Shown here in pieces: positions 1 through 8,395 of a stretch of DNA of 64,000 bases. The translations under genes and the position numbers were made by a program. The stretch is from assembly GCA_944362545.1 (NCBI GenBank), contig CALVTJ010000005.1:1-64000 (forward strand), given 5' to 3'. This DNA is from an uncultured Clostridia bacterium. Lineage in GTDB: Bacteria; Bacillota; Clostridia; Christensenellales; UBA1242. The notes below the pieces were generated by a model, which was not told the origin of the DNA, did not search any database, and worked only from the letters and a program-made list of their open reading frames with translations. Position 1 is the stretch's first letter; every line of letters starts with the position of its first letter.

Positions 1-2456
1 CTGGATGTTGTGCCATTCAGTGTTATAATCTTTGTCTTTTCATCGTATGTCATACTTACACCATTGTAAGTGCCATCACCACAATATGAATCCCACTCAA
101 CCTCAGCATAACTCTGTGGATATTTGCCATCTTCGATGTAATAATTCCCATCACTGTCCTGCTGTAAGTAGGTCATCTGTATGGTGATTGTGTCTGCGTA
201 ATCACTTGATGCACCAGTCATGATTGCTGTGTATGTCCATGTTCCATTTCCATTATCTACAAGTGCTCCACTTGTGTTGCATGTCACACTCTTTAAATAA
301 TAACCTTCTGTTGGTCTCAAATTTGAAATTGTAAATGACTGCAAATAATTTATCTTCTTTGGTGTGCCATTGACAACATATTCGCCAGATTGATTTGTGT
401 ATGATGCATCTGGATATTGCAGGTCAATCAATCCACTTGCTCCATCTTGCACCCCGGCTGGTGACATAATGTTAATATCAATTCCATAACTGTTTATTGC
501 CCACTGTGCGTAGAGTGTAAGGTTGGAGTTTGTAGAATAGGTCGCTCCGTTGTTGTAATGCGTGCCTGTTCCATCTGCTTTTGTGTTCCAACCGTTTGCC
601 GTATAGCCCGGTCGTGTGAGATTGTTTGTGCCAAGTGTCAGACTTGAACCATATATCTTGTATTGTGTGCTCGGTGTAGATCCACTTCCATTGTTTGAAT
701 TGTATGTCACCGAAAATCTTTCTTTATAGAAAAGATTGACAGTTGAATTTGCGTTTGGTGTCCACGAATATGAATATGCTCCGATCACTATCAAGCCTGA
801 AGAGTTGAGAATGCCTCCTTCATGAAATAAATATGTATAACTACTTGCAGTCGGTTGTGAACTTGCACGGAAATAATAATCCTTGCCATTTGCAGTCCCA
901 TTAAAAGTGATACGGAAAAATGATCCTGTACTGGAGGAAGTTATTGTCCCTGGATTTACATATATGCCTTGTGCTCTTGCCGAATATGTGGTGGTATAGG
1001 TGTAATAATAATCTATTCCACTTGGACCACTTCCCGCCATATAATACCATGGTCCACTTACGCTCAAATTTCCGCCGCTCGAATTTTGGAAGGAAAGGCG
1101 TGGCGCCGTCTCTGCTTGATATCCAATATTTATTGTCAGTGTATAAGAATTTATTTGCCATTGGGCGTAAAACGTGTCGTTTGATGTGGTGTATGTAAGA
1201 TATCCACCCAAAATTGTTCCATTTCTGTTTATTAACTGTGCGGCACCAAGCTTTGAAGAACGATAATGTTGAAAAGTGTAGCCTGTGCGTGTCGGTATTC
1301 TAACAGAAGAAATGGATATGGTTGCACTGCTGTTTGAGTACCAACCGGTGTTGTATTTGAGATAGATTGTTCCTGTTCCACCTGAACCACCATTGTCATC
1401 AAGTGTGATTGTGTAAACATTGGCTTTCCAAACTGCATACAGGGTATCATTTGCTCCTGTGTATGATGATGGCAATGTTCCGCCTGCACTCCAAGAAGCA
1501 GACGAGGCACTTGAAGATGTTGACCATCCCAAAAATGTGTAGCCTGTGCGTCTAGGTTTTGTTGAAGAGAGAGTTTTTGACAAGCCAGCATACATATATT
1601 GTGATGATGGCGATCCAGAACCGCCATTTGCATTGTAAGTCAAAGTGCTTTCTCTGCGGAAAACAGCATAAAATGTTCCTTTCAAATCTGTGGTTGCTTT
1701 TGACTTGGCTGTTTCTTTGCTCGTCGTGATATATGTGGTTGATGAACCGCCTACACCATAGATATAATAAGAACCTGAACCACTTCCTGATCCACCACCA
1801 TAACCTGCAGTATCTTTCGGTGAGCCACCAGCAGTTCCGTTTTTATCTAATCCAAAAAATCTATAAAAATATCCACCTTTATAAAGAGGCGTCAATGTAT
1901 AAAATTCCACATATCTCTTTGGATAATAGAAAAAGTTGGCAGGCTGTGAATCAACATTCTTAAAATAACTGCAATTATATGCTGTTCCATTACCTACACT
2001 TGAATCATACCATGTTGCTGCAGATGTCATAGTTCCTCTCAAGCAACCATTTGATGTTGTTGAGCCCCACCCTGCCGTATTGCCATTTTCATCGCGCCAA
2101 TAAACACTAAAGCCACCATATGTCCCATGACTGCTTGATGAAGAAGATGCAGATGAATTTATAGCACTGGTTCCATAATAAACAGTGGTACGGATGGTAA
2201 AGTTATAGTCACATCCATAAGCTTCTATAGGCGTGTCATTTCCATTGTCAGTGGTGTCATCAGTTGGAGTGTTTACATCTTCATCCGGCTTGTCAGTGTT
2301 ATTTTCATCATCGGAAGGATTTTCTATTTCTCCAGAGTCCGAAATCTCCCCGCTTTGTTCAGCAGATGTTCCACAGGATGTCAAAAAAAGTGTTCCACCG
2401 CCAACCACAGTGAATCCGCACAAAATCACTAAGATAACCGCAATTACCTTTTTCAT
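1..2456 (-). CDS. InlB-repeat (Listeria-Bacteroides repeat) surface lipoprotein, C-terminus cut by window edge
   Basis: The reading frame is open from the ATG at 2456 to the left edge, giving 818 visible residues without a stop. It starts with a lipoprotein signal peptide: MKK, a hydrophobic core and the lipobox LTSC with Cys28. A Ser/Asp/Glu/Asn-rich linker follows. Three InlB-type repeats lie at about residues 270-340, 345-435 and 578-652, with the hallmark pattern YNxNxG, then RxGYTFxGW, then LYAxW. A C-terminal module begins near residue 770 with YIEDGKYPQSY. The same module continues in the paralogue at 37567-40437, where it looks like a DUF6273-type domain. The protein is expected to be lipid-anchored on the outside of the membrane. 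Its ligand is unknown. No Shine-Dalgarno sequence precedes the ATG, and a TATAAT box sits six bases upstream of it, so the mRNA is probably leaderless. Confidence 0.85.
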   Translation of the reverse strand, partial: MKKVIAVILVILCGFTVVGGGTLFLTSCGTSAEQSGEISDSGEIENPSDDENNTDKPDEDVNTPTDDTTDNGNDTPIEAYGCDYNFTIRTTVYYGTSAINSSASSSSSSHGTYGGFSVYWRDENGNTAGWGSTTSNGCLRGTMTSAATWYDSSVGNGTAYNCSYFKNVDSQPANFFYYPKRYVEFYTLTPLYKGGYFYRFFGLDKNGTAGGSPKDTAGYGGGSGSGSGSYYIYGVGGSSTTYITTSKETAKSKATTDLKGTFYAVFRRESTLTYNANGGSGSPSSQYMYAGLSKTLSSTKPRRTGYTFLGWSTSSSASSASWSAGGTLPSSYTGANDTLYAVWKANVYTITLDDNGGSGGTGTIYLKYNTGWYSNSSATISISSVRIPTRTGYTFQHYRSSKLGAAQLINRNGTILGGYLTYTTSNDTFYAQWQINSYTLTINIGYQAETAPRLSFQNSSGGNLSVSGPWYYMAGSGPSGIDYYYTYTTTYSARAQGIYVNPGTITSSSTGSFFRITFNGTANGKDYYFRASSQPTASSYTYLFHEGGILNSSGLIVIGAYSYSWTPNANSTVNLFYKERFSVTYNSNNGSGSTPSTQYKIYGSSLTLGTNNLTRPGYTANGWNTKADGTGTHYNNGATYSTNSNLTLYAQWAINSYGIDINIMSPAGVQDGASGLIDLQYPDASYTNQSGEYVVNGTPKKINYLQSFTISNLRPTEGYYLKSVTCNTSGALVDNGNGTWTYTAIMTGASSDYADTITIQMTYLQQDSDGNYYIEDGKYPQSYAEVEWDSYCGDGTYNGVSMTYDEKTKIITLNGTTS

Positions 2457-2462
2457 GCTTTT

Positions 2463-2491
2463 ATTATAACAATAAAGATATCTTTTTACAA
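2463..2491 (-). promoter_or_regulatory. Leaderless promoter of the first InlB-repeat gene
   Basis: On the minus strand TTGTAA (2491-2486), a 17-bp spacer and TATAAT (2468-2463) are followed by six bases (AAAAGC) and the ATG at 2456. Transcription should start on or next to the A of the ATG. No ribosome binding site is present. The arrangement and the hexamers are identical to those of the paralogue promoter at 40444-40472. Confidence 0.7.
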
Positions 2492-2538
2492 AACATTTTT
2501 CGACATTTTTCTGAATTTTTCCGGTTTTTCTTCACTTT

Positions 2539-2563
2539 TGTCATGTTGAACGCAGTCGAGGCA
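2539..2563. repeat. Fragment of a dispersed repeat
   Basis: The 25 bases beginning TGTCATGTTGAACGCAG match the reverse complement of the right end of the 84-bp element at 37435-37518 at 21 of 25 positions. Only this one end is present. It runs directly into a short GGCAC/GTGCC hairpin at 2560-2572. Confidence 0.45.
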
Positions 2564-2610
2564 CCATGTGCCTTTTTAAAAAACACAATAATAAAAACAG
2601 CCACGGGCTG

Positions 2611-2636
2611 AAAAAAATCTATCCGCTCGGGATAGA
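2611..2636 (-). terminator. Rho-independent terminator of rpmF
   Basis: The 7-bp stem TCTATCC/GGATAGA (2618-2624 with 2630-2636) has a 5-base loop. On the minus strand it is followed by seven T residues (2617-2611). It lies six bases past the rpmF stop. Confidence 0.75.
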
Positions 2637-2642
2637 CTTTTC

Positions 2643-2837
2643 TTACTTCTTTGAACTTTTCTTGTCTTCAACAACAGTCTTGTTTTTGTATGTTCCACAA
2701 TTTTTGCAAACAGTGTGTGGTTTCATAAGTTCGTGGCACTTTGGACATTCAACAAGTGTTGGAGCCTCTGCCTTGAAGTTTGCAGAATTTCTTGTGTTTC
2801 TTCTCTGTTTTGAGACCTTATGCTTTGGAACTGCCAT
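2643..2837 (-). CDS. rpmF: Large ribosomal subunit protein bL32
   Basis: The 64-residue protein starts MAVPKHKVSKQ, the invariant N-terminus of bL32. It carries the zinc-ribbon pair CPKC and CKNC typical of the Cys-containing form and ends in a lysine-rich tail. A longer frame upstream was rejected because this ATG (2837) matches the family start and has the site AAAGGAGAAG just before it. bL32 is a structural protein of the 50S subunit near the peptidyl-transferase side. The gene has its own promoter 100 bases upstream and a terminator directly after it. In many Bacillota a DUF177 (yceD) gene precedes rpmF. Here the upstream gene is ackA and DUF177 is absent. Confidence 0.95.
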   Translation of the reverse strand: MAVPKHKVSKQRRNTRNSANFKAEAPTLVECPKCHELMKPHTVCKNCGTYKNKTVVEDKKSSKK

Positions 2838-2938
2838 TTTTCTTCTCCTTTTTGCAAATCTACATGTTTGCACTTTTATTTTCACAAAAGACAAATCTTT
2901 TGGACATTTTGACCTGTTTTTTGTTGTTTTGCGTGTCT

Positions 2939-2967
2939 ATTTTAACCGATAAAAACCTTTTTGTCAA
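2939..2967 (-). promoter_or_regulatory. Promoter of rpmF
   Basis: Minus strand: perfect -35 TTGACA (2967-2962), a 17-bp spacer and -10 TAAAAT (2944-2939). The predicted start near 2932 gives a leader of about 95 bases before the rpmF ATG. The promoter lies in the ackA-rpmF gap, so rpmF can be made independently of pta-ackA. Confidence 0.75.
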
Positions 2968-3018
2968 GTTTTTTTGGCTGACTTTTCATGTCAAATCAAA
3001 CTTTCTTGGCAAAAGTGT

Positions 3019-4236
3019 TTACTTTTTCTTTTTTGATTTGAGATTTTTTGCAATCTCTTGTGTGTCGCGCGCCATCATGAGTTCTTCATTTGTTGGAACA
3101 ACATAAATCTTGACTTTTGACTTTTTGGCAGAAATGAGTTCCACCTGTCCGCGCTTAAAATTTTTGTTCTTCTCTTTGTCAAGCACAACGCCCAAATTTT
3201 CCATGTCACCAACGATTGCTTCTCTCGTTTCGGCACCGTTCTCGCCGACACCGCCGGTGAACACAATGGCATCAGCACCGTTGAGCACGGCAAGATAACT
3301 GCCGATAAACTTTCTGCAAGAATATGCCACCATGTCAAGTGCAAGTTGACAACGTTTGTTGCCTTTTGCAGCGCCTGCTTCAACACTTCTCATGTCGCTG
3401 TCAACACCTGAGATGCCAAGCACACCGCTCTGTTTGTTTAAGTATGTGATAACTTCATCAACATTCATCTTTTTGTTTTTGCAGAGATATTGCACAACAG
3501 TTGGGTCAACATCTCCAGAGCGTGTGCCCATGACCATGCCTTGAAGTGGTGTGAGTCCCATTGTTGTGTCAACGCTCTTTCCGCCTTTGACTGCAGTCAC
3601 GCTGGAACCATTGCCGATATGTGCAACAATGATGTTGACCTGATCGAGTGGTTTCTTCAAAATCTTTGCCATTTCAAGTGTGATAAATCTGTGGCTTGAG
3701 CCATGAAAACCATATTTTCTTATGTGATATTTCTGTGCATCTTCATATTTGATTGCATACATATATGCCTTCTCTGGCATTGTTGCATGAAAAGCGGTGT
3801 CAAAAACAGCCACATGTGGGACTTTTGGCATTGCACTCATGCAGGCACGAATGCCGGCAATGTTTGCTGGCATATGAAGTGGGCCGAGTGGAATGAGTGA
3901 TTCCAAATTTTTGAGTACCTTTTTGTCAACAAACACAGACTCTTTGTAAATCTCTCCGCCATGCAACACGCGGTGTCCAACAGCTTCAATTTCATCCAAA
4001 TTCTTGACAACACCATATTCTTTGTTTGTCAAAATTTGCAAAACCTTTTCAATAGCTTCTTGATGGTCTTTTGCCCCTGGAAATTGCATTTCTTTGCCAT
4101 CATGCTTGTAAGATATAAATGGCTTTGTCAAGCCCACTCTTTCGCAGTTTCCTTTTGCAATCACTTTTTCTGTTTCCATGTCAAGAAGTTGATATTTAAG
4201 TGAGGAACTTCCTGCGTTTACTACCAAAATTTTCAT
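3019..4236 (-). CDS. ackA: Acetate kinase
   Basis: This 405-residue protein interconverts acetyl phosphate plus ADP with acetate plus ATP. The N-terminus MKILVVNAGSSSLKYQL carries the family phosphate-binding signature. Further matches are the GHRVLHGG segment, FDTAFHATMP, KYGFHGSSH and the nucleotide-site segment VFTGGVGENG. Length is normal for the family. I chose the ATG at 4236, not the longer frame, because it begins exactly at the family start and overlaps the pta stop as ATGA. That overlap implies translational coupling. pta and ackA together form the acetate-producing, ATP-yielding branch from acetyl-CoA. Confidence 0.97.
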   Translation of the reverse strand: MKILVVNAGSSSLKYQLLDMETEKVIAKGNCERVGLTKPFISYKHDGKEMQFPGAKDHQEAIEKVLQILTNKEYGVVKNLDEIEAVGHRVLHGGEIYKESVFVDKKVLKNLESLIPLGPLHMPANIAGIRACMSAMPKVPHVAVFDTAFHATMPEKAYMYAIKYEDAQKYHIRKYGFHGSSHRFITLEMAKILKKPLDQVNIIVAHIGNGSSVTAVKGGKSVDTTMGLTPLQGMVMGTRSGDVDPTVVQYLCKNKKMNVDEVITYLNKQSGVLGISGVDSDMRSVEAGAAKGNKRCQLALDMVAYSCRKFIGSYLAVLNGADAIVFTGGVGENGAETREAIVGDMENLGVVLDKEKNKNFKRGQVELISAKKSKVKIYVVPTNEELMMARDTQEIAKNLKSKKKK

Positions 4237-5240
4237 TGTTTGTTTTCTCCTTTCTTTTCTTTCTCTTCGCATTGAAGTGCGGTTATAACGCTTGCCATGA
4301 CAATGTCATTCACAGAACATCCTCGCGACAGGTCGTTTACCGGCTTTTTTAGCCCCTGCAAGATTGGTCCAATGGCATTGAGTCCACCGACATATTGCAT
4401 CATCTTATAGCAAATATTTCCCGCTTCAATGTTTGGAAAAATCAATACATTTGCATTGCCTTTGAGTGGACTTGTTGGGCATTTGTGTTCTGCCACTCTC
4501 GGCACCATTGCTGCATCAAACTGCAATTCGCCATCACAGACAACATCCTTGTCTTTTTTCTTGAATTTTTCATAGGCATTTCGCACTTTGTCAATGTTTT
4601 CGCTCTTAGCACTGCCCTTTGTGGAATAGGACAAAAATGCCACTCGTGGCTCTAAACCAAACTGCTTTGCACTCTTCACACTCTGTTGTGCAATCAGTGC
4701 AAGTGTGTCAGCATCTGGATTTTCCAAGACTCCGCAATCTGACAAAATCAGTGCTTCATTTTTCAAAAACTTGTTTTTGCCATACATCAAAAAGAAAGAT
4801 GACACAGGGTCTTTCTTGTTTTTGGATTTGATAATTTGAAGTGCCGGTCTAACTGTTGTGGCTGTTGATGCCTCAGCCCCCGCAACCATTCCATCAGCAT
4901 AGCCACATTCAACAAGCAATGTCGCAAAATAATATGGGTCCTTTTCAAGTTCATCCGCTTCTTCCAAAGTCAAGCCCTTATCCTTACGCTTTTCATAAAG
5001 TGTTTTGACAAGTTTGGCTCTGTCAGGAAATGTCACAGGATTGACAATATCAAATTTTTCAAAAATCTTGTCTCTCAAAATCAGTGCGCTTGCATCTCCG
5101 ACAAGAAGCACCTTAACAATCTTTTTCTTTTGCAAAATTTTGACCGCTTCCACCGTTCTGTCAGAAAAACTGATCTCTGGAAACACAATGGTCTTTTGTC
5201 TTTTCTTGGCAAGTTCCACCAATCTATCAACTTTAAACAT
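4233..5240 (-). CDS. pta: Phosphate acetyltransferase
   Basis: The 335-residue protein converts acetyl-CoA and phosphate to acetyl phosphate and CoA. It is the short, single-domain Pta type, with segments such as VFPEISFSDRT, DGMVAGAEAST, LILSDCGV, the AFLSYSTKGSA motif, DGELQFDAAMVP and NVLIFPNIEAGNICYK. The ATG at 5240 is preceded by GGGAGAAGAT. An in-frame GTG four codons earlier would bury this site, so the ATG is preferred. The stop overlaps the ackA start. The product feeds acetyl phosphate to AckA for substrate-level ATP formation. Confidence 0.96.
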   Translation of the reverse strand: MFKVDRLVELAKKRQKTIVFPEISFSDRTVEAVKILQKKKIVKVLLVGDASALILRDKIFEKFDIVNPVTFPDRAKLVKTLYEKRKDKGLTLEEADELEKDPYYFATLLVECGYADGMVAGAEASTATTVRPALQIIKSKNKKDPVSSFFLMYGKNKFLKNEALILSDCGVLENPDADTLALIAQQSVKSAKQFGLEPRVAFLSYSTKGSAKSENIDKVRNAYEKFKKKDKDVVCDGELQFDAAMVPRVAEHKCPTSPLKGNANVLIFPNIEAGNICYKMMQYVGGLNAIGPILQGLKKPVNDLSRGCSVNDIVMASVITALQCEEKEKKGENKQ

Positions 5241-5399
5241 ATCTTCTCCCACTTCTTTTTTTGTAAAAACAAAAATAAAATAAAAATAACAATCATCAAA
5301 TTTGGAAATTTGAATTGATTAACATGAAAGATTTCATCAACTTTCTAAATTATTATAAAAAAGTGCAACGCTTGTTGTCAAACAAAAAGGGGAAACAAT

Positions 5400-6359
5400 T
5401 TGAAATTTTCACGCAAATTTATCGCAAACTTTTCTTATATCTTCTTTACCATTTTGGTTTTGTTTTTTCTTGTCTGCATGATTGCAAATCCGGCAATATT
5501 TATCACGCAATCTCTAAATGGCATCTCGGCATGGGCATTTAATGTTTTGCCAAGCGTTTTACCTTTCATGTTTTTCACAAGGGTATTGTCCGCACTGGAC
5601 ATCATTCCAAAGTTGGTTCACCCGCTCTCTCCTGTCAGTCAAAAACTTTTCAAAACTCCGCCAATTTCTCTTTACGCCTTTGTCTTGGCAATTCTCTCTG
5701 GCTATCCGGTAGGTTCAAAAATGGTCGCCGATCTTTTTCTTCAAGGCAAGATAACAAAACAGGATGCCTTCAAGATGTCCGCATTTTGCTCAACTTCTGG
5801 ACCGATGTTTATTGTCGGTGCTGTCGGCATTGGAATGTTTAAAAGTGCACAGATTGGCTACATTTTGTTTTTAAGTCATGTTATTGGAGCAATTTTGAAT
5901 GGCGTTGTGTTTAGAAATCTCAAAACCGGTCAAGAACAAAAAAATCTCTCACCCGCTTCCGTAAATTTGGACAAGCCATCTTTTAACCTTTCCGACATTG
6001 TGCTCGGCTCTACGCTTTCAATCTTGTCTGTAGGCACAATCATTGTCATTTTCTTTATTGTCATTGAATGCTTTTCGCCAATTTTGTCACTGCTTCCGCA
6101 AAATGTGTCTTTCTTTTTTGAAGGTGTGATTGAAATAACAAAAGGCTGTCTTGACATCTCCGCCATATCAAACAAAATTTTGGCAGTGTGTCTATGTTCA
6201 TTTGTGATAGGTTTCGGCGGTATATCCACCATCCTGCAATCTCTCACCATGCTCGCACAGGTCAAAATGCCGGTCAAACTTTTTGTGCTTCAAAAAATTT
6301 TTCATGCACTTCTGTCAACCTGCGTGACCATTCTGCTTTTGTTTATCTTTCCACTTTAA
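5400..6359 (+). CDS. YlbJ-like polytopic membrane protein (nucleoside-recognition/Gate domain)
   Basis: The 319-residue protein has about eight hydrophobic segments. The hairpin LSGYPVGSKMVADL at about residues 97-110 and the later segment CSTSGPMFIVGAVG are hallmarks of the YlbJ/SpoVV group of Gate-domain proteins. In spore formers these act in the mother-cell or forespore membranes, and some are implicated in dipicolinate or small-molecule passage. At 319 residues it is shorter than the roughly 400 typical of YlbJ. The start is a TTG at 5400, with AAGGGGA eight bases upstream. No better start exists in the frame. It stands alone, convergent with the HIT-RNase H gene. A sporulation role is family-based inference. 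Confidence 0.75.
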   Translation: MKFSRKFIANFSYIFFTILVLFFLVCMIANPAIFITQSLNGISAWAFNVLPSVLPFMFFTRVLSALDIIPKLVHPLSPVSQKLFKTPPISLYAFVLAILSGYPVGSKMVADLFLQGKITKQDAFKMSAFCSTSGPMFIVGAVGIGMFKSAQIGYILFLSHVIGAILNGVVFRNLKTGQEQKNLSPASVNLDKPSFNLSDIVLGSTLSILSVGTIIVIFFIVIECFSPILSLLPQNVSFFFEGVIEITKGCLDISAISNKILAVCLCSFVIGFGGISTILQSLTMLAQVKMPVKLFVLQKIFHALLSTCVTILLLFIFPL

Positions 6360-6378
6360 TCATGACTTTTTTAAAGAA

Positions 6379-6403
6379 AAAAGATGAGCCTTAACCCATC
6401 TTT
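6379..6403 (-). terminator. Terminator overlapping the end of the HIT-RNase H gene
   Basis: On the minus strand AAAGATG (6403-6397) pairs with CATCTTT (6385-6379) and is followed by further T residues. The stop codon at 6391-6393 lies in the loop. The stem is only 7 bp, so this is a moderate call. Confidence 0.5.
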
Positions 6404-7263
6404 GCAATTTCTTCTCTTGCAAGTGCATCACAGCGGTTGTTGTTTTTGTTGTCGCTATGTCCCTTGACCTTGAAAAACTCCACATCAAGCCCATCCATAG
6501 CACGCAAAAGTCTTTGCCAAAGTTCTTTGTTTTGCACTTCACCCTTGTCGCTTGTGCGCCAACTGTTTCTTTGCCAATTGTCAATCCACTTTTGGTTGAA
6601 CGCATTGACCACATATGCACTGTCGCTAAACACTTTGACAGCATTTCCACTTTTTATACTCTCAAGGCCCATAATGACCGCCATAAGTTCCATGCGATTG
6701 TTTGTCGTGACCTTTTCTCCACCTGACAGCACCTTTTCTTTCCCCCTATAAGACAAGATTGATGCCCAGCCACCCGCACCAGGATTGCCCGAGCATGCAC
6801 CATCAGTGTAAAGAATGACACAGTTTTCATCACTCGGCAGATTTTCATTCTTTTCTTCTTCGGCAAGTTTCAATTTTTCACAGACATCCTTCATGTCAGC
6901 ACCACTGCCCGAAAGTTTTGGAAAAACCTTTTCGCCATCATCGTTCTTTCTTGGCAAAATGTGAAAATGAACATGAAAAACTGACTGCTCTGCTGCTTTT
7001 CCACAGGCGTTTATGATGTTAAACCCATCAAGGCCACAATCTTTTACATAATGAGTTCCAATCTTTTTGCAAACTTCCAAAATTCTAGCAAGAGTCTTGT
7101 TGTCGCAAGTCATAACATTTTCATAATGTTTTTTTGGAATAACCAAAGTGTGTCCATAGATATCGTTTGAAATATCCAAAAAAGCATAACAAAAATCATC
7201 TTCATAAATTTTATAAGAAGGCATTTCACCATTTATAATTTTGCAAAATACGCAGTCTTTCAT
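6391..7263 (-). CDS. HIT-family hydrolase fused to ribonuclease HI
   Basis: One continuous 290-residue frame joins two enzymes. Residues 1-110 are a Hint-type histidine triad protein, starting CVFCKIINGEMPSYKIYED and carrying the triad HVHFHILPR (His97, His99, His101), which hydrolyses nucleoside phosphoramidates or related AMP conjugates. Residues 148-290 are a complete RNase HI: YTDGACSGNPGAGGWA (Asp154), NNRMELMA (Glu192), FSDSAYVV (Asp214) and RCDALA (Asp279). These are the four metal-binding acidic residues, and the KGHSDNKNNNRCD loop is intact. RNase HI removes RNA from RNA-DNA hybrids. The linker, about 111-147, is charged. The ATG at 7263 has TGGAGAAAACAG before it. Both halves look catalytically intact, so this is a true fusion. 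The cytosol is the expected location. Confidence 0.93.
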   Translation of the reverse strand: MKDCVFCKIINGEMPSYKIYEDDFCYAFLDISNDIYGHTLVIPKKHYENVMTCDNKTLARILEVCKKIGTHYVKDCGLDGFNIINACGKAAEQSVFHVHFHILPRKNDDGEKVFPKLSGSGADMKDVCEKLKLAEEEKNENLPSDENCVILYTDGACSGNPGAGGWASILSYRGKEKVLSGGEKVTTNNRMELMAVIMGLESIKSGNAVKVFSDSAYVVNAFNQKWIDNWQRNSWRTSDKGEVQNKELWQRLLRAMDGLDVEFFKVKGHSDNKNNNRCDALAREEIAKMG

Positions 7264-7347
7264 CTGTTTTCTCCATTTTCAAATTAATTTTTATACCATA
7301 TTTTATTATAACAGTTTAGCTTTTAAAACACAAACAAACAACCGAAA

Positions 7348-7381
7348 AAAAAGAAAAAACACTTATGTATTTTTTCTTTTT
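7348..7381 (-). terminator. Terminator of the first DegV gene
   Basis: A 12-bp A/T stem (7348-7359 with 7370-7381) has a 10-base loop and lies 15 bases after the DegV stop at 7396 on the minus strand. The stem is A-rich on one side and T-rich on the other, so it may act in either direction. It is weak because it has few G:C pairs. Confidence 0.5.
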
Positions 7382-7395
7382 CATATTATGCAAAT

Positions 7396-8271
7396 TTAAT
7401 CTGCATTGTAAACTCTATACGAACCTATTGCCAAAACATTTGGTCCTGTGTGGGTAGCAATTGAAAGAGCAAGCTCATCGACAAATTCAAATTTTACATT
7501 TGGAAATGCTTTCTTAATTTCTTCTGCAAAAATTTGAGCATTGTTGCTATTGCTCGTATGTGCTACAGCCAAACGCATACATCCATCATTGACCAAGCTT
7601 CTAAATCTGCCTTCAAAGTCCTTTTTCATTGCAGAAATCATCTTTGCTTTTGCTGCCTTAATATTCATCACCTTAGCATATTGGTCAAGCTTTCCACCTT
7701 GAATTTGAAGCACTGGTTTGATGTTTAAAACAGTGCCAATTGCCGCAGCGGCAGGAGTGATTCTTCCACCCTGTTTAAGATATTTAAGCGTATCAACAAC
7801 AAGATATATTGAACTATCGCTTGCAGTTTGTTCAAGATACTCTTTGATTTGTTTAGCAGTCTTGCCATCTTTAGCCATGTTAAGAGCATCAATCACAGAA
7901 GCTTTCATTGTTATAGAAACGCGTCTGTTGTCCACCACTTGAACCTTCCCATCAAACTGCTCAGCAAAACTCTTTGCAGTTTCACAACTTTGACTGAGAC
8001 CACTTGACATTGGAATGTGCACAATCTCATCATAATCTTTCAAAATTTTTTCCCAAAGATTGACAATTTCGTTTATATTTGGCTGTGAAGTTGTGATCCT
8101 TTTGCCACTCTTTTGAATTTCATAAAATTTGTCTTTTGTCAAACTGATGTCTTCATAATAAATCTCTCCATCGATGATAAATGGCATTGGAACAACAAAA
8201 ACGCCCCATTTATGCGCCTCTTCCACTGAAATACCACTGTTGCTATCTGTGACAACTGCTATTTTCTTCAT
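7396..8271 (-). CDS. DegV family protein (FakB-like fatty-acid-binding protein)
   Basis: The 291-residue protein begins MKKIAVVTDSNSGIS, the DegV N-terminal signature, and continues with TSQPN, the PMSSGLSQS loop, LKYLKQGGRI and the C-terminal ATHTGPNVLAIG. These are the conserved lipid- and kinase-contact elements of FakB proteins, which present a fatty acid to the kinase FakA for phosphorylation. The ATG at 8271 (GAGGAAAAA before it) is used; the longer frame adds a non-family extension. A second DegV protein lies at 16711-17547 and a FakA-type kinase at 40590-42224, so the complete system may be encoded here although scattered. Which fatty acid is bound cannot be read from the sequence. 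Confidence 0.9.
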   Translation of the reverse strand: MKKIAVVTDSNSGISVEEAHKWGVFVVPMPFIIDGEIYYEDISLTKDKFYEIQKSGKRITTSQPNINEIVNLWEKILKDYDEIVHIPMSSGLSQSCETAKSFAEQFDGKVQVVDNRRVSITMKASVIDALNMAKDGKTAKQIKEYLEQTASDSSIYLVVDTLKYLKQGGRITPAAAAIGTVLNIKPVLQIQGGKLDQYAKVMNIKAAKAKMISAMKKDFEGRFRSLVNDGCMRLAVAHTSNSNNAQIFAEEIKKAFPNVKFEFVDELALSIATHTGPNVLAIGSYRVYNAD

Positions 8272-8304
8272 TTTTTCCTCGCTTAAATAAAATTTCCAAG
8301 TGTG

Positions 8305-8333
8305 ATTATAGCACACAAGGATAATATCTGCAA
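8305..8333 (-). promoter_or_regulatory. Promoter of the first DegV gene
   Basis: Minus strand: -35 TTGCAG (8333-8328), a 17-bp spacer and -10 TATAAT (8310-8305), with TG one base upstream (extended -10). It gives a leader of about 30 bases ending in GAGGAAAAA and the ATG at 8271. Confidence 0.7.
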
Positions 8334-8395
8334 ACGATTTTGATTATTTTGAAACAAAAAGTGGACCAAAGAATATAAAATTACAAGGAGAAGTA

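Noticed and set aside
2838..3018. Search for a DUF177 gene between ackA and rpmF
   Set aside because: The gap is too short and holds only a promoter and leader.
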